Source of the DNA: a virus
IMG/VR virus record: IMGVR_UViG_3300045253_000009
Span: 1-45,888 of that record
Length of the DNA: 45,888 bases
Direction: 5' to 3' (one strand)
Each line of letters opens with the position of its first letter. The first letter of the stretch is position 1. The notes beneath the pieces were generated by a model. That model was given only the letters and a program-made list of their open reading frames with translations, was not told where the DNA came from and made no database searches. This document shows, piece after piece, positions 18,680 through 28,477 of this stretch. The position numbers and the translations under genes were made by a program.

Positions 18680-18807
18680 CGGACGACATCTTCTTTGATG
18701 AGGAGCCGACACCCGAAGAGGTGGAAGCCCTGCGACACTGGTACGAAAGCCTACGAGAAGGAGAGCACCATGGCAGACCTCTGGCTCCCGGGAGCAGAGA
18801 AGCATGA
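18670..18807 (+). CDS. Hypothetical acidic protein, 45 aa
   Basis: GTG at 18670 overlaps the terminase end by 10 bases, and the gene overlaps the endolysin start by 38 bases. ELTDDIFFDEEPTPEEVEAL then RHWYESLREGEHH; composition is protein-like. Not recognised. Confidence 0.5.
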   Translation: MELTDDIFFDEEPTPEEVEALRHWYESLREGEHHGRPLAPGSREA

Positions 18808-19615
18808 TCTGCGCTCTGGTGAGGGCGCCATGGATGGTGGCCCTGCCCGAGTCACTTGGCACATCACCTCGAACGCCAACGACCACACGTTCAAGAATGA
18901 ACTGGGCTGGTTCACTGGCGGGGGTAAGGGCGTAGCGCCTCACATCCTGTGGGACCCTTTCACCGGGCAGATCGCCCAGTTCTTCCCCGCCGACTATCGA
19001 AGCCTCTCGCTTCAGAACGCAGGTTCGGTCCGGACCAACCGGACCGGCAAGTACAACATCCAGATCGAGATCGTGTTCACCCAGAACGAAGTAGTCAACG
19101 GGAAGAAGTATGCGACAGTCGCCGACACTCCATGCAAGAACCTCGATAAGCTCGTTGCCTGGATCGGCAGCCTTGGCATCTCGCTTGTGTGGGTGGGAGG
19201 TTCTCCCAAGGGTTTCGTTCGGGAGACCGTTTCCGTTGACACCTGGCTTCGAGTGGGAGGACAGTACGGACATAACAAGGTACCGGGTAACAGTCACGTC
19301 GACCCCGGACCTATGCCCGCTCTGTCTGCGCCCAAGCCTGCAACGCCTGCCAAGCCCAGCCCCATCTATGCGCCCTTCCCGGGCGACAAGTACTTCCACT
19401 TCGGCCGCACGGGCAAGCTCGTAACCGAGGTCGGTAAGGCTCTCGTCAGGGCTGGCTACAAGGGCTACAAGGTTGGTCCCGGCCCGGTCTTCGGACCGGC
19501 CGATCGCAAGGGCATCAAGTGGTTCCAGCTTCAGCATGCCGAACTCAAGGGTGACGCAGACGGCCACTTCGGACCCAAGACATGGGCGATGCTGAAGGTC
19601 GGCAAGCCCAGCTAA
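18770..19615 (+). CDS. Endolysin: N-acetylmuramoyl-L-alanine amidase with peptidoglycan-binding domain
   Basis: 281 aa; ATG at 18770 with AAGGAGAG upstream. The amidase_2-type domain (about 1-185) has RVTWHIT near residue 30, IQIEIV and NSHVDPG with zinc-ligand histidines. A proline/alanine linker (SAPKPATPAKPSP) leads to a C-terminal binding module (FGPADRKGIKWFQLQHAELK then GDADGHFGPKTW), the usual PG_binding_1 repeat. There is no signal peptide, so export through the holin at 43303 is likely. Its place between terminase and portal, far from the holin, is unusual. Confidence 0.88.
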   Translation: MADLWLPGAEKHDLRSGEGAMDGGPARVTWHITSNANDHTFKNELGWFTGGGKGVAPHILWDPFTGQIAQFFPADYRSLSLQNAGSVRTNRTGKYNIQIEIVFTQNEVVNGKKYATVADTPCKNLDKLVAWIGSLGISLVWVGGSPKGFVRETVSVDTWLRVGGQYGHNKVPGNSHVDPGPMPALSAPKPATPAKPSPIYAPFPGDKYFHFGRTGKLVTEVGKALVRAGYKGYKVGPGPVFGPADRKGIKWFQLQHAELKGDADGHFGPKTWAMLKVGKPS

Positions 19616-19629
19616 CTTAAGGAGGTGGC

Positions 19630-21462
19630 ATGGCCTACACACTCGAAAACATCGCATCACGAGTCGAGTCACTGAGGCGGGCCGCTAGGGACCGCGACCA
19701 ACGCCACCGTGACGTGCATGACGTTCGCTCCGGTGACATCGACACCGTGATCCCTGGGTCCATGCCTGACGCATGGCCCAAGCCGATCGTGGCCAACCTG
19801 GTGGACACCAGCCTTCGGGACATGTCCGAAGTGATGGGCGTCATGCCTTCGGTGAACTGCACGACGAGCATCAGCTCGTCGAACAAGTCCAAGCAGTTCA
19901 ACTCGAAGAAGACAAAGATCGCCTCTTGGTACCTCTATGAGTCCCGGCTGTACGCCGGGAAGCAGATCAACATCTCGGACCACTACCTGATGTACGGCAT
20001 GGCGATCTACGTCATCGAGCCGGACTTCAAGACCAAGCGACCCCACATCAGGGTCGAGAACCCCATGGGTGTCTATCCAGAGTTCGACGCCTTCGGGCGT
20101 CTGAAGTCGTACACCAAGGTCTGGCGGGAAGAGGCTATCCATCTGGTGGCCAAGTTCCCCCAGCTCCTCAGGGTACTTCAGGGCAATACCACATCGGCCG
20201 ATACCTCTGGCTGGGCTGAGCGTGAGATCGAGCTTGTCAAGTACGTAGACGATGAGCAGATGGTGATCTACCTTCCCCAGCACGGCTGTCAGCTGGTTGA
20301 CCGCATGGAGAACCCGCTCGGCAAGATCTACGTGTCCATCGGGAAGAGGCCTGGCTATGACAACGAGATCCGTGGCGCTATGGACGATGCCATCTGGGTC
20401 CAGCTCGCAAAGTCCAGGATGGCACTACTCGGCCTTGAGGCAACAGAGAAAACAGTCCGAGCCCCTCTCGCTGTCCCCCGCGATGTCCAGAAGATGACCT
20501 TTGGCGATGACGCCATCATCCGAACGGACAGCCCGGACAAGGTTCGACGAGTCGGGATCGACGTACCTCAGGCCGCTTTCCAGGAAGCTCAGCTTCTTGA
20601 ACAGGAGCTACGCACGGGCACCCGCACACCCGAGGCGCGCTCGGGCAATATGGATGCATCGATCATCACTGGCAAGGGCGTACAAGCCCTCATGGGTGGC
20701 TTCAACACGGTCATCACCACAGGCCAGCAGGTCATTGGTGAAGCTCTCCGCGTGGCCATCGGCCTCGCGTTCGAGATGGATGAGAAGCTCTGGGGAGCAG
20801 AAAAGAAGACGATACGTGGAACAGTCCAAGGAAGTCCCTTCGAAGAGTCATATGTTCCGTCCAAGGATATCGACGGAGATTTCACCGTTGACGTCACCTA
20901 CGGATTCGCGGCCGGACAAGATCCTGCAAGAGCTATTGTGGGACTGCTCCAACTGCGGGGCGACCAACTCATCTCCCGCGACTTCTTCCAGCGACAGCTG
21001 CCCATGGGAATCGATGTAGTCCAGGAGCAGCAGAAGATCGACAACGAGCAGCTCACCGACGCACTCAAGCAGGGCGTCATGGGCTACGCCCAGGCCATCC
21101 CTACTATGGCGCTCCAGTCGCAGGGCCAGTTCGACCCGGTGCCTGAACTCCAGAAGATGGCTCAGCTCATCGAGCTGAGGGAGAAGGGCAAGCCGATCCA
21201 TGAAGCTCTTCTTCAGGTCTTCAAGCCCAAGGAGCAGCCTGCCGCCCAGAACGCTCTAGGCGCCCCTCAGGGCGCCGAACAGGGGCCTGGTGGACCTGGA
21301 GGACCTCCGGGTGCTGGTGGGGCCGCAGACGTCAATACAGCGGGTGTAACGCCGCAAGCTGGAGAAGCACCAGGTCGCGACTTGATGTCTCTCCTGTCTG
21401 GCCTCAACTCAAAGGGCCAGGCCACTATGGCGGCATCGTCTCGCCGTCAGCAACCACTCTAA
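19630..21462 (+). CDS. Portal protein
   Basis: 610 aa, with a strong AAGGAGG before the ATG. Length, position after terminase, and segments such as YLMYGMAIYVIEPDFKTKRP and VENPMGVYPEFDAFGRLKSY fit phage portal proteins, which form the dodecameric ring for DNA entry and exit. The last ~80 residues are Gly/Pro/Gln-rich and probably disordered. A perfect GGCGCCC/GGGCGCC hairpin (21259-21276) lies in that tail. Confidence 0.88.
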   Translation: MAYTLENIASRVESLRRAARDRDQRHRDVHDVRSGDIDTVIPGSMPDAWPKPIVANLVDTSLRDMSEVMGVMPSVNCTTSISSSNKSKQFNSKKTKIASWYLYESRLYAGKQINISDHYLMYGMAIYVIEPDFKTKRPHIRVENPMGVYPEFDAFGRLKSYTKVWREEAIHLVAKFPQLLRVLQGNTTSADTSGWAEREIELVKYVDDEQMVIYLPQHGCQLVDRMENPLGKIYVSIGKRPGYDNEIRGAMDDAIWVQLAKSRMALLGLEATEKTVRAPLAVPRDVQKMTFGDDAIIRTDSPDKVRRVGIDVPQAAFQEAQLLEQELRTGTRTPEARSGNMDASIITGKGVQALMGGFNTVITTGQQVIGEALRVAIGLAFEMDEKLWGAEKKTIRGTVQGSPFEESYVPSKDIDGDFTVDVTYGFAAGQDPARAIVGLLQLRGDQLISRDFFQRQLPMGIDVVQEQQKIDNEQLTDALKQGVMGYAQAIPTMALQSQGQFDPVPELQKMAQLIELREKGKPIHEALLQVFKPKEQPAAQNALGAPQGAEQGPGGPGGPPGAGGAADVNTAGVTPQAGEAPGRDLMSLLSGLNSKGQATMAASSRRQQPL

Positions 21463-21472
21463 GGAGAAAAGT

Positions 21473-21757
21473 ATGGGCCTCAATCAGGTCAACACTTCAG
21501 GCCCCGCAGAGGGTGACCTGAACGGCGAACTCTTCGCCGGGGACCACGGTCCCGAAGGTGAGTTCAACACCCTCAAGGGGCGGATGATCGATCCGCCCGA
21601 GCTGAGCTATTTCGAGCAGGATGCCAACATGGGCCCGAATCGTCTAGCCCAGCAGGTCGCACCGTTCGACGGCTGGGAGAAGACTGGTCCTGTCGAGTCC
21701 GGGACCTTCGATCCGAATGCCCTCACTCGGGGTACCGACAAGCATATGCCGAAGTGA
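21473..21757 (+). CDS. Hypothetical virion-operon protein, 94 aa
   Basis: ATG after AAGGAGA. Polar, Gly/Pro/Asp-rich (LNQVNTSGPAEGDLNGELFA), likely unstructured. Not recognised; a minor structural or assembly role is inferred from position. Confidence 0.65.
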   Translation: MGLNQVNTSGPAEGDLNGELFAGDHGPEGEFNTLKGRMIDPPELSYFEQDANMGPNRLAQQVAPFDGWEKTGPVESGTFDPNALTRGTDKHMPK

Positions 21758-21771
21758 GCGAAGGGTAGGTT

Positions 21772-22191
21772 ATGGGAACCCCAACTCCGGGCCCCGGGAA
21801 GTTCTCCCAGCGGACCGATAAGGCTGTAAGCCAGGCCAACCGTAACCTACCCGACGCTGGTTACGGTGAACAGGCCCAGTACCAGGCGGCCCAGCAGGGC
21901 ATGCAGCAGCCTCCGGCTCAAGATGTCTCGGGCATGAACTTCAACGACCTATTCGGCAATGCGTCGCAGAACGTTGTAGGACTTGGTGAACCCAGTCAGC
22001 AGCCTGGCACTCCGGTCACGGACGGCGCTGACGCCGGTCCAGGCGGTGACAGCTCTATCCTGTCATCGAGTCAAAAGGTGGCCGACAATACCATGGTTGC
22101 CTGGCTTCCAGCACTGGAGTTCATGGTCAACCAGCCAGGCACCTCGGACGCAACACGCAACTTGGTGCGCAACCTCAAGGCGAACATGTAA
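21772..22191 (+). CDS. Hypothetical virion-operon protein, 139 aa
   Basis: Gln/Gly/Pro-rich (YQAAQQGMQQPPAQDVSGMN) with a more ordered C-terminus (MVAWLPALEFMVNQPGTSDA). Not recognised; could be a small core or scaffold-like protein. Confidence 0.65.
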   Translation: MGTPTPGPGKFSQRTDKAVSQANRNLPDAGYGEQAQYQAAQQGMQQPPAQDVSGMNFNDLFGNASQNVVGLGEPSQQPGTPVTDGADAGPGGDSSILSSSQKVADNTMVAWLPALEFMVNQPGTSDATRNLVRNLKANM

Positions 22192-22204
22192 GTAAGGAGT
22201 GATC

Positions 22205-25200
22205 ATGGCTGGCACAGGATATCAGGGCTCTCTTGGCTTCTGGGGTATCGACAACTCTGGAGCCCAGAAGGACTCGTACTGGAACCAGGACATGTCCGAT
22301 GCTGGCCAGACGCTCTTCACTCAGCCTTCTACTGGAGTGACAGCAGGCAACCTGCCTGCTAAGATCTTTGGCTCTCAGGAAGAGATCCAGGCCTATGCTC
22401 GCCAGGTTCGTGGCGGCTTCCTCAACTCGATCACTCAGGCTCTTGGTGCTACCGACAAGGCCATCTCTAACCTGCCCGTAATCGGGCAGGGATACGAAGC
22501 TGTGAAGTGGCCGATCGACAAGGCTGCTTCTGGTGCCTACTGGCTGTACTCGAAGGCCGTCTCTCGGCCGCTGTCTGCTCTCCTGCTGGAAACTGGGCGG
22601 GCGGAGCTGGCAAAGGGCGGCTTCTGGGGTTCTGGTCTCGATGTTCTCGGTTCGGGCCAGGAATGGTCTGACGCCTGGAAGGATGCCGAACACACTTCCC
22701 CCGCCCAGGCTTTCATGAACTACGAGAACACGGCTGCGGCCTCTGGCAAGCAGACGGCATTTGGTGCCGTCGCTGGTGGAGCAGACAATCTGTCCGACGA
22801 GCAGAAGCAGATGGTGAGGCAGAACACCGATCGCTTCACTCAGGACTCCGAGTACTGGCGCAACAAGCAGGGCTGGACCTACACGGTAGGCACTGGCGCT
22901 TTGGATGGTCTGATCAGTCTTGGGGCTGACCCGACGTACGCTGGTGTCTCGGTAGCTGCCAAGGCCGTCAAGGGTGCTCGTTCGATCAAGATACTGGATG
23001 AGACTGGCAAGCTGGTCGACCAGGGTCGTACGCCTAGCCGTATCAGTGGTGTTAACATGTTGACCGATAAGCTTGGCAATAAGTTGGCTACCGCTCTGGC
23101 GAAGACGCCCGAAGAGGCGTCTCGCTCTAAGTCTGTCAATGAGTTCTTCGATTGGGCTGCTGGTAAGTCTCAGCCCGAGATAGCGGCTCACCCCATCTGG
23201 GGAACTGGTCGTCGTGTCAACCCTGAGCGTGAGGGCCTGTCCGAGGTTCTTGCTCAATCCTCTCGCGAAGAGATGCCGCTGATCCTTCGGTACGCCATGA
23301 AGGACAACTCGGCCGCCGCCGAGTTGACTCAGAAGAATGAGACTCTGGTTGCTCAGCTGGGCAAGCTGGAAGACAACCGAGTCCTGCTGGACTCGACCAA
23401 GCTCGACCCGGATATGGTTCAGCACTTCCTTGGGCAGGAGTCCAAGGGTCTTGGCTCGCCTGCCGAACTAGGAACCCCTGGCGTCGTGGGTACCAGTAGC
23501 CCCACGATGGGCGCGCAGCTGGTCGAGCCTCCGTTCCCTCGTCCGACTACTCCTGGGCCCGCACAGAGCGGCTGGGATGCCACCTATGGCAACCTGGCCA
23601 AGCAGTCTCAGGCGTATCGCCAGATTGCTGGTGGAGTCCTCAAGTTGCAGAATGGCGTGCGCCCCATGGGGGGCGCTGCTGGTACCGTCCAGGGTGACTT
23701 GATGCGAGCCGAGCAGTGGAAGTCTGACCAGCTGGACATTATCAATCAGCAGATCGGTGGCATGCAGACCAAGAACCAGTACTACGCTGACGTTCTTGGC
23801 AACATCGATCGCGGCGTCGATGACTTCTCTCCTGGCCGTTCCAACCTGTTCGGCCAGCTGGGTAGCTTGTATCGCACTGGCCCCCTTGCTCTTCGATCCT
23901 CGGAAGCGGCAGCTGAAGCCAAGTACGGCAAGCTCACTGGCGCCAATACTGCTGCCAATCCTGACGCTGGCTTCGTGAGCCGCTCCCTACGGAGCGGCTT
24001 CTACAACCCTACGGTGAAGTTCATCAACTCGTTCTCGAACAAGGTCCCTGCGACCATGATCGACCACAACGAGGATGGTTCGTACCACAAGATCGCAGAT
24101 ATGCTGCGGGGAGTAAAGGGTCTCTCACCCGAGATCAAGTCGGGCATGCTGACCACGTACACCCAGGCTGGTGACAAGGTGGCCAAGGCTGCCGTCATGG
24201 ATGCTATCCACGCTGACGTGATTCAGCACGTGGCCAGTCAGTACAACCTGAACTACGAGGCTTCCCGAGTCATCAACCAGATGATCAAGGATGGCCAGAC
24301 CAGCACGATGGCCAAGCTGTCCGGTCAGCAGCCGAACGCCCAGATGTTCTCTGCGGCCGAAGGTGAGGGTGGCCTCAGGGCCGACCAGATCGAGAACGGT
24401 ACGGCAGTCATCGTCCACCCTCTGTCCAAGTCTCAGCTGGCTATCAGTCAGCCCCTGCTGGACGTGAACGAACTGAACCGCTACCTTCAACGCAACTCGA
24501 CGTTCATCAACTCCCTGATGGCTTCAGGGGCCTCAGCGAAGGATGCAGTAGCTTCTAGTGCTGACAACCTGAACTCCCTTTGGAAGGCTGCCACGCTACT
24601 CAAGCCAGGCCAGGTTCTTCGCTCTATGAGCGATGAGCAGGTCGCCAGTGCTGTCAAGTTCGGCGTGATGTCGTCGATCATAGATGCTGGCACTGGTGGC
24701 AAGAACTTCGTCAGGAACAGGTACAACGAGGCCGGAGCCCTTGTGGGGCTCCGCAACTATGTACCCACCACCGGCAAGGGCGCTCAGTCCAACCTGGCTC
24801 GCATTCGTATCGAAGATCCTGATCTGGCTCAGATCGTTCAGAAGCATGGCGACATGCAGGCTGTGAGAATCAAGCCCAACAAGGCTCTCCCGATCGCCGA
24901 GGGTCGCATCCAGTTCGAGCGGGACTTCCAGTCCGATCTTGAGAAGGATCTGGCGAAGGAGCAGGCCAAGGACATTCCCGACCAGACGTACATCAACGAG
25001 CTTCAAGGCAAGCTGGATGAATCCAAGTCCGTGGTGGACGAGTTCCGTCAGTACCACGACTACATCCTTCAGCATGCCGTTGAGTCCGAGGGGCATCGTC
25101 TCGGCACTGGTACGTTCACGTACCGTGGCCAGGAGGTTCCCGAGGCATTCAACAAGAGCTACGATGCTGCCATCCCTCGGGAGCAGGTCACTTCGCACGA

Positions 25201-27538
25201 TGCCTTCAAGTCGATGTACGCACGCTCCGAATCGGTGGACAAGAACCGACTGATCGCCTCTGGTTCGTGGACCACGGTCACCAAGGATGATCCACACCAC
25301 ATGGACTCTTGGCTGCACGCCCTCAACTACCACTTCGGCAACGATGCGGTGTTCCAGAAGGCGGCGTCTGACGTGACCGGAGATGTTCTCCGGAACTGGC
25401 TGAAGACTCCCGCTGGCAAGGAGCACATGGCAGACATGGGCTCGTGGAACCAGGACCGTGATCGGTTCATCAACAACGTATTCCACACGCTGGACCAGTA
25501 TCTGCCTCAGGGTACGGCACTGCGAGACAAGATGGCCAACGGTGAGAAGATCACCAAGGCCGATCTTCAGGCAAGCATGCGACCCGAGGACTTTCCTCCA
25601 GTGCACGGCGAGGAGCTGATTCCACTCACCCGCAAGGGTAAGTACTCAGCCACTCGGCTGACTGACCGCATCCTCGAATGGGGCTACGAGAAGTCTTCGA
25701 CGATCCCGAATGACATCATGGCACGGCAGCCTATCTATCTGCGAGCCCAGGAGGCTCGCATGCGTCAGTTCATCGATCAGGAGATCGGCTACCGTAAGGC
25801 GGTCGGCAAGGCCGAGAAGCTCTCCACGGAGGACTTCAACAACCTGCTAGCCAAGTCCGACAAGGCTGCACGCAAGGACATCTCGCAGGTCGTGTACGAC
25901 CCGCAGAGAACTGAAGCCTCCGAGGCTCTCAGGTTCATGACGCCGTTCTTCTCGGCCTACCAGGACGGCCTGTCCCGTTGGGCAGGCCTGCTTGCAGAAT
26001 CTCCTGAGCTGATCGGTACAGCATCCAAGACGTACAACGCTCCAGCCGCTGCGAACATGGTAACCGATCAGCAGGGTAATCCTGTTGGCGAGGATGGCAA
26101 GGTCGATATCATCGACCCGACCACAGGCAAGAAGATCGGCGAGAAGTTCGTTCCTCTTCAGGACCGGACGCTTCACCTTCGGATGCCTACCGACACCCAG
26201 AACGCCAAGAACTTCGGACGTCTCGACAGCGGTGTTCCGCTGTCCATGTCTTCACTGAACACGATCCTTCCGGGCGATCCCTGGTGGAATCCTGGCTCAG
26301 GTCCGCTGGTTCAGGTGGCTGGTTCTCAGGTTGCCAAGAAGTTCCCGAAGGTCGGCGACTTCATGCAGTACACCAAGACGCTCCCTTACGGGCCGTCTCA
26401 GGACTGGTACGATCCTCTGCTGCCAAAGCAGTGGAAGGATGCCTGGGATGCGTACACAGCGGGGGATGTGGGCAACGACAACTACCAGCAGGCTCTGCTG
26501 ATGACGGTTCAGAAGCAGAACGCGGACTACGCCAACGGCGGTCCGCCTCCGAACCTGAAGAAGGCAGAGCATGACGCGAAGCAGTTCATGTACTTCGATG
26601 CGCTGTCGTCGTTCGTTTCCCCCGTCAACGTGAAGCGGACTCCGCTGAGCGGTACTCCGTATCAGTTCTTCGCCGACCAGTACAAGAGCATGCAGCAGGT
26701 GGACCCGAAGAACGCCAAGCTGAACTTCTACAAGCAGTATGGCGACTCGCTGTTCAGCTTCACCGCCTCGCTCTCCAAGAGCGTAGGCGTACAGGCTACC
26801 ATACCGGCTCAGTGGGCAGCAGAGAAGTACGGCAAGTACATCTCGGTAGATCCCAGTCTGGCTGGCCTTGCCGTTGGTGACGTGTACAACCAGGGGAAGT
26901 TCAGTGACTCGGTCTATCGCAAGCAGATGGATGAGTACACGAACGGTGTACGTCTTCGCGAGAAGGTGTCTGCCGTTGATGCACTGAAGCAGAACCAGGT
27001 TGATCTTGGGTGGCAGCAGTACGGCAAGTACTCGAACATGATCGACGCTCAGCTGATTCGTGCGGGCTTCCACTCGTACACGCAGTCTGGGGCTGAACCT
27101 CTTCAGCAGGTTCGGCAGACAGTCATCCAAACGCTGGCTGAACAGAATCCCCTGTGGTACCAGGACTTCGGCACCACGTCTTCGACGAAGATGCCAGTCC
27201 GCATCGAGATGATGAAGGCCATGGTCTCGGACCCTCAGCTCCAGAAGGACCCTCTGCGCCAGATGGACTTGCGTCCACTGGCTACATACCTTCAGTTGAG
27301 GGACCAGCTCAAGGCCCAGCTTGCGGCACGAGGGGGATCGAAGCTGTCCTTCGCTCCGGGTGTAGGTGATACCAATTCACCTGACGCCCAGAGCGCGGTC
27401 ACCGCGCTCGGCTCTCCATATGGGACCAACGCTGACATCGGCAACGAGCTGAGGGCTGTTCAGCTCTACCTGGTGAACAACTCGACAGCATTCGCCGATG
27501 TGTTCCACCGCTATCTTGAGAATGACGATCTGTCCTAA
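22205..27538 (+). CDS. Very large virion protein, probable internal/ejection protein, 1777 aa
   Basis: ATG at 22205 is used because AAGGAG lies five bases upstream. Largest gene of the genome. No signal peptide; Ala/Gln/Lys-rich, largely helical. A segment near residue 1240 (ALRFMTPFFSAYQDGLSRWA) resembles, from memory, large virion proteins of other short-tailed phages. Size and place after the portal fit a T7 gp16-like ejection protein that leaves the capsid with the DNA; a short tape-measure-like role is an alternative. No lytic transglycosylase motif was seen in it; such domains are in the genes at 28474 and 29825. Contains several perfect hairpins (22342, 22471, 23978, 24733). Confidence 0.6.
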   Translation: MAGTGYQGSLGFWGIDNSGAQKDSYWNQDMSDAGQTLFTQPSTGVTAGNLPAKIFGSQEEIQAYARQVRGGFLNSITQALGATDKAISNLPVIGQGYEAVKWPIDKAASGAYWLYSKAVSRPLSALLLETGRAELAKGGFWGSGLDVLGSGQEWSDAWKDAEHTSPAQAFMNYENTAAASGKQTAFGAVAGGADNLSDEQKQMVRQNTDRFTQDSEYWRNKQGWTYTVGTGALDGLISLGADPTYAGVSVAAKAVKGARSIKILDETGKLVDQGRTPSRISGVNMLTDKLGNKLATALAKTPEEASRSKSVNEFFDWAAGKSQPEIAAHPIWGTGRRVNPEREGLSEVLAQSSREEMPLILRYAMKDNSAAAELTQKNETLVAQLGKLEDNRVLLDSTKLDPDMVQHFLGQESKGLGSPAELGTPGVVGTSSPTMGAQLVEPPFPRPTTPGPAQSGWDATYGNLAKQSQAYRQIAGGVLKLQNGVRPMGGAAGTVQGDLMRAEQWKSDQLDIINQQIGGMQTKNQYYADVLGNIDRGVDDFSPGRSNLFGQLGSLYRTGPLALRSSEAAAEAKYGKLTGANTAANPDAGFVSRSLRSGFYNPTVKFINSFSNKVPATMIDHNEDGSYHKIADMLRGVKGLSPEIKSGMLTTYTQAGDKVAKAAVMDAIHADVIQHVASQYNLNYEASRVINQMIKDGQTSTMAKLSGQQPNAQMFSAAEGEGGLRADQIENGTAVIVHPLSKSQLAISQPLLDVNELNRYLQRNSTFINSLMASGASAKDAVASSADNLNSLWKAATLLKPGQVLRSMSDEQVASAVKFGVMSSIIDAGTGGKNFVRNRYNEAGALVGLRNYVPTTGKGAQSNLARIRIEDPDLAQIVQKHGDMQAVRIKPNKALPIAEGRIQFERDFQSDLEKDLAKEQAKDIPDQTYINELQGKLDESKSVVDEFRQYHDYILQHAVESEGHRLGTGTFTYRGQEVPEAFNKSYDAAIPREQVTSHDAFKSMYARSESVDKNRLIASGSWTTVTKDDPHHMDSWLHALNYHFGNDAVFQKAASDVTGDVLRNWLKTPAGKEHMADMGSWNQDRDRFINNVFHTLDQYLPQGTALRDKMANGEKITKADLQASMRPEDFPPVHGEELIPLTRKGKYSATRLTDRILEWGYEKSSTIPNDIMARQPIYLRAQEARMRQFIDQEIGYRKAVGKAEKLSTEDFNNLLAKSDKAARKDISQVVYDPQRTEASEALRFMTPFFSAYQDGLSRWAGLLAESPELIGTASKTYNAPAAANMVTDQQGNPVGEDGKVDIIDPTTGKKIGEKFVPLQDRTLHLRMPTDTQNAKNFGRLDSGVPLSMSSLNTILPGDPWWNPGSGPLVQVAGSQVAKKFPKVGDFMQYTKTLPYGPSQDWYDPLLPKQWKDAWDAYTAGDVGNDNYQQALLMTVQKQNADYANGGPPPNLKKAEHDAKQFMYFDALSSFVSPVNVKRTPLSGTPYQFFADQYKSMQQVDPKNAKLNFYKQYGDSLFSFTASLSKSVGVQATIPAQWAAEKYGKYISVDPSLAGLAVGDVYNQGKFSDSVYRKQMDEYTNGVRLREKVSAVDALKQNQVDLGWQQYGKYSNMIDAQLIRAGFHSYTQSGAEPLQQVRQTVIQTLAEQNPLWYQDFGTTSSTKMPVRIEMMKAMVSDPQLQKDPLRQMDLRPLATYLQLRDQLKAQLAARGGSKLSFAPGVGDTNSPDAQSAVTALGSPYGTNADIGNELRAVQLYLVNNSTAFADVFHRYLENDDLS

Positions 27539-27547
27539 GGGGGCGGC

Positions 27548-28477
27548 ATGGCTGACAAAAAGGGCAAGAGCATCTTCGAAGCTCAGCAGGATCAGAACCT
27601 AAGCTCTCTGATCTCTGGTGCGGCCAACGCTACCAACAGCGGTACGGGGATCACTCTCTCGGCACCGACCAGCAACAGTCCGGTCTACATGGGCGGGCAG
27701 GCTGGCAAGGGATCGCTCGGCGCTTCGTCTGTCGTTCCCTTCGCTCCTGGCGTGACTCCTCTCGCTCAGCAGCAGAAGGGCTACACGACCTACGGTGAAG
27801 CGGTGCTGGCTCCAGCTACCCAGTGGAGCCAGTCCCAGGTGTCTCAGTTCGTCAATCAGGGCATCATCAACAAGGTGCCCGGGTTCGACGTAGGTATGGG
27901 CATGCCTCAGATCCAGGCCGCTTGGCAGAAGATGGTGGATGCTTCAGTCCTGTTCAACCAGGGACTGAAGTCAGGACAGAAGCCCTGGTCTCCGATGGAC
28001 GTACTGAACTCCTGGTCTGACAACAAGGGCAAGTTCGGCACAACCACCAAGGATGGCTGGGTGTACGACGTGGCCACCGGTGAGCGCCTGAAGTATGTGG
28101 GCGCTACCACCAAGACCACCAAGTCCACTCAGCTCGACCTATCATCTCCCGAGCAAGTTCAGGCTATAGCCCAGTCCGCCCTCCAGCAGGCTCTTGGCAG
28201 GAATCCTAACGCCAAGGAACTAGCTCAATTCAAGTCCACCATTGCGGGCTATGAGAAGCAGCACCCGCAGACCACGGTGACCACACAGCAACTCACTCCC
28301 GACCTGGCTACCGGCTCGCTGGATGTCACCAATCAGTCCTCTACTACGACTGGTGGAGTCACTGACGCCGAGCGTCAGGGTCTCGTTACGGACGCGGCTA
28401 AGGAGACTCCCGAGTACGGCAAGTACCAGGCTGCCAACTACTTCCAGATGCTTCTGGGAATGGTTGGTGGATCGTGA
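27548..28477 (+). CDS. Structural or core protein, 309 aa
   Basis: ATG after GGGGGCGGC, a weak ribosome-binding site. Ser/Thr/Gln-rich, ordered centre (GFDVGMGMPQIQAAWQKMVD, VLFNQGLKSGQKPW) and a Thr-rich tail. Not recognised. Its stop overlaps the GTG of the NlpC/P60 gene (GTGA), so the pair is coupled; a partner of the ejection apparatus is inferred. Confidence 0.6.
   Translation: MADKKGKSIFEAQQDQNLSSLISGAANATNSGTGITLSAPTSNSPVYMGGQAGKGSLGASSVVPFAPGVTPLAQQQKGYTTYGEAVLAPATQWSQSQVSQFVNQGIINKVPGFDVGMGMPQIQAAWQKMVDASVLFNQGLKSGQKPWSPMDVLNSWSDNKGKFGTTTKDGWVYDVATGERLKYVGATTKTTKSTQLDLSSPEQVQAIAQSALQQALGRNPNAKELAQFKSTIAGYEKQHPQTTVTTQQLTPDLATGSLDVTNQSSTTTGGVTDAERQGLVTDAAKETPEYGKYQAANYFQMLLGMVGGS

Noticed and set aside
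17858-19672. Long minus-strand open frame opposite terminase and endolysin
   Set aside because: Shadow of strongly coding plus-strand genes; no start signal and no family pattern.
22175-23425. Long minus-strand open frame opposite the large virion gene
   Set aside because: Antisense shadow caused by codon bias of the plus-strand gene.
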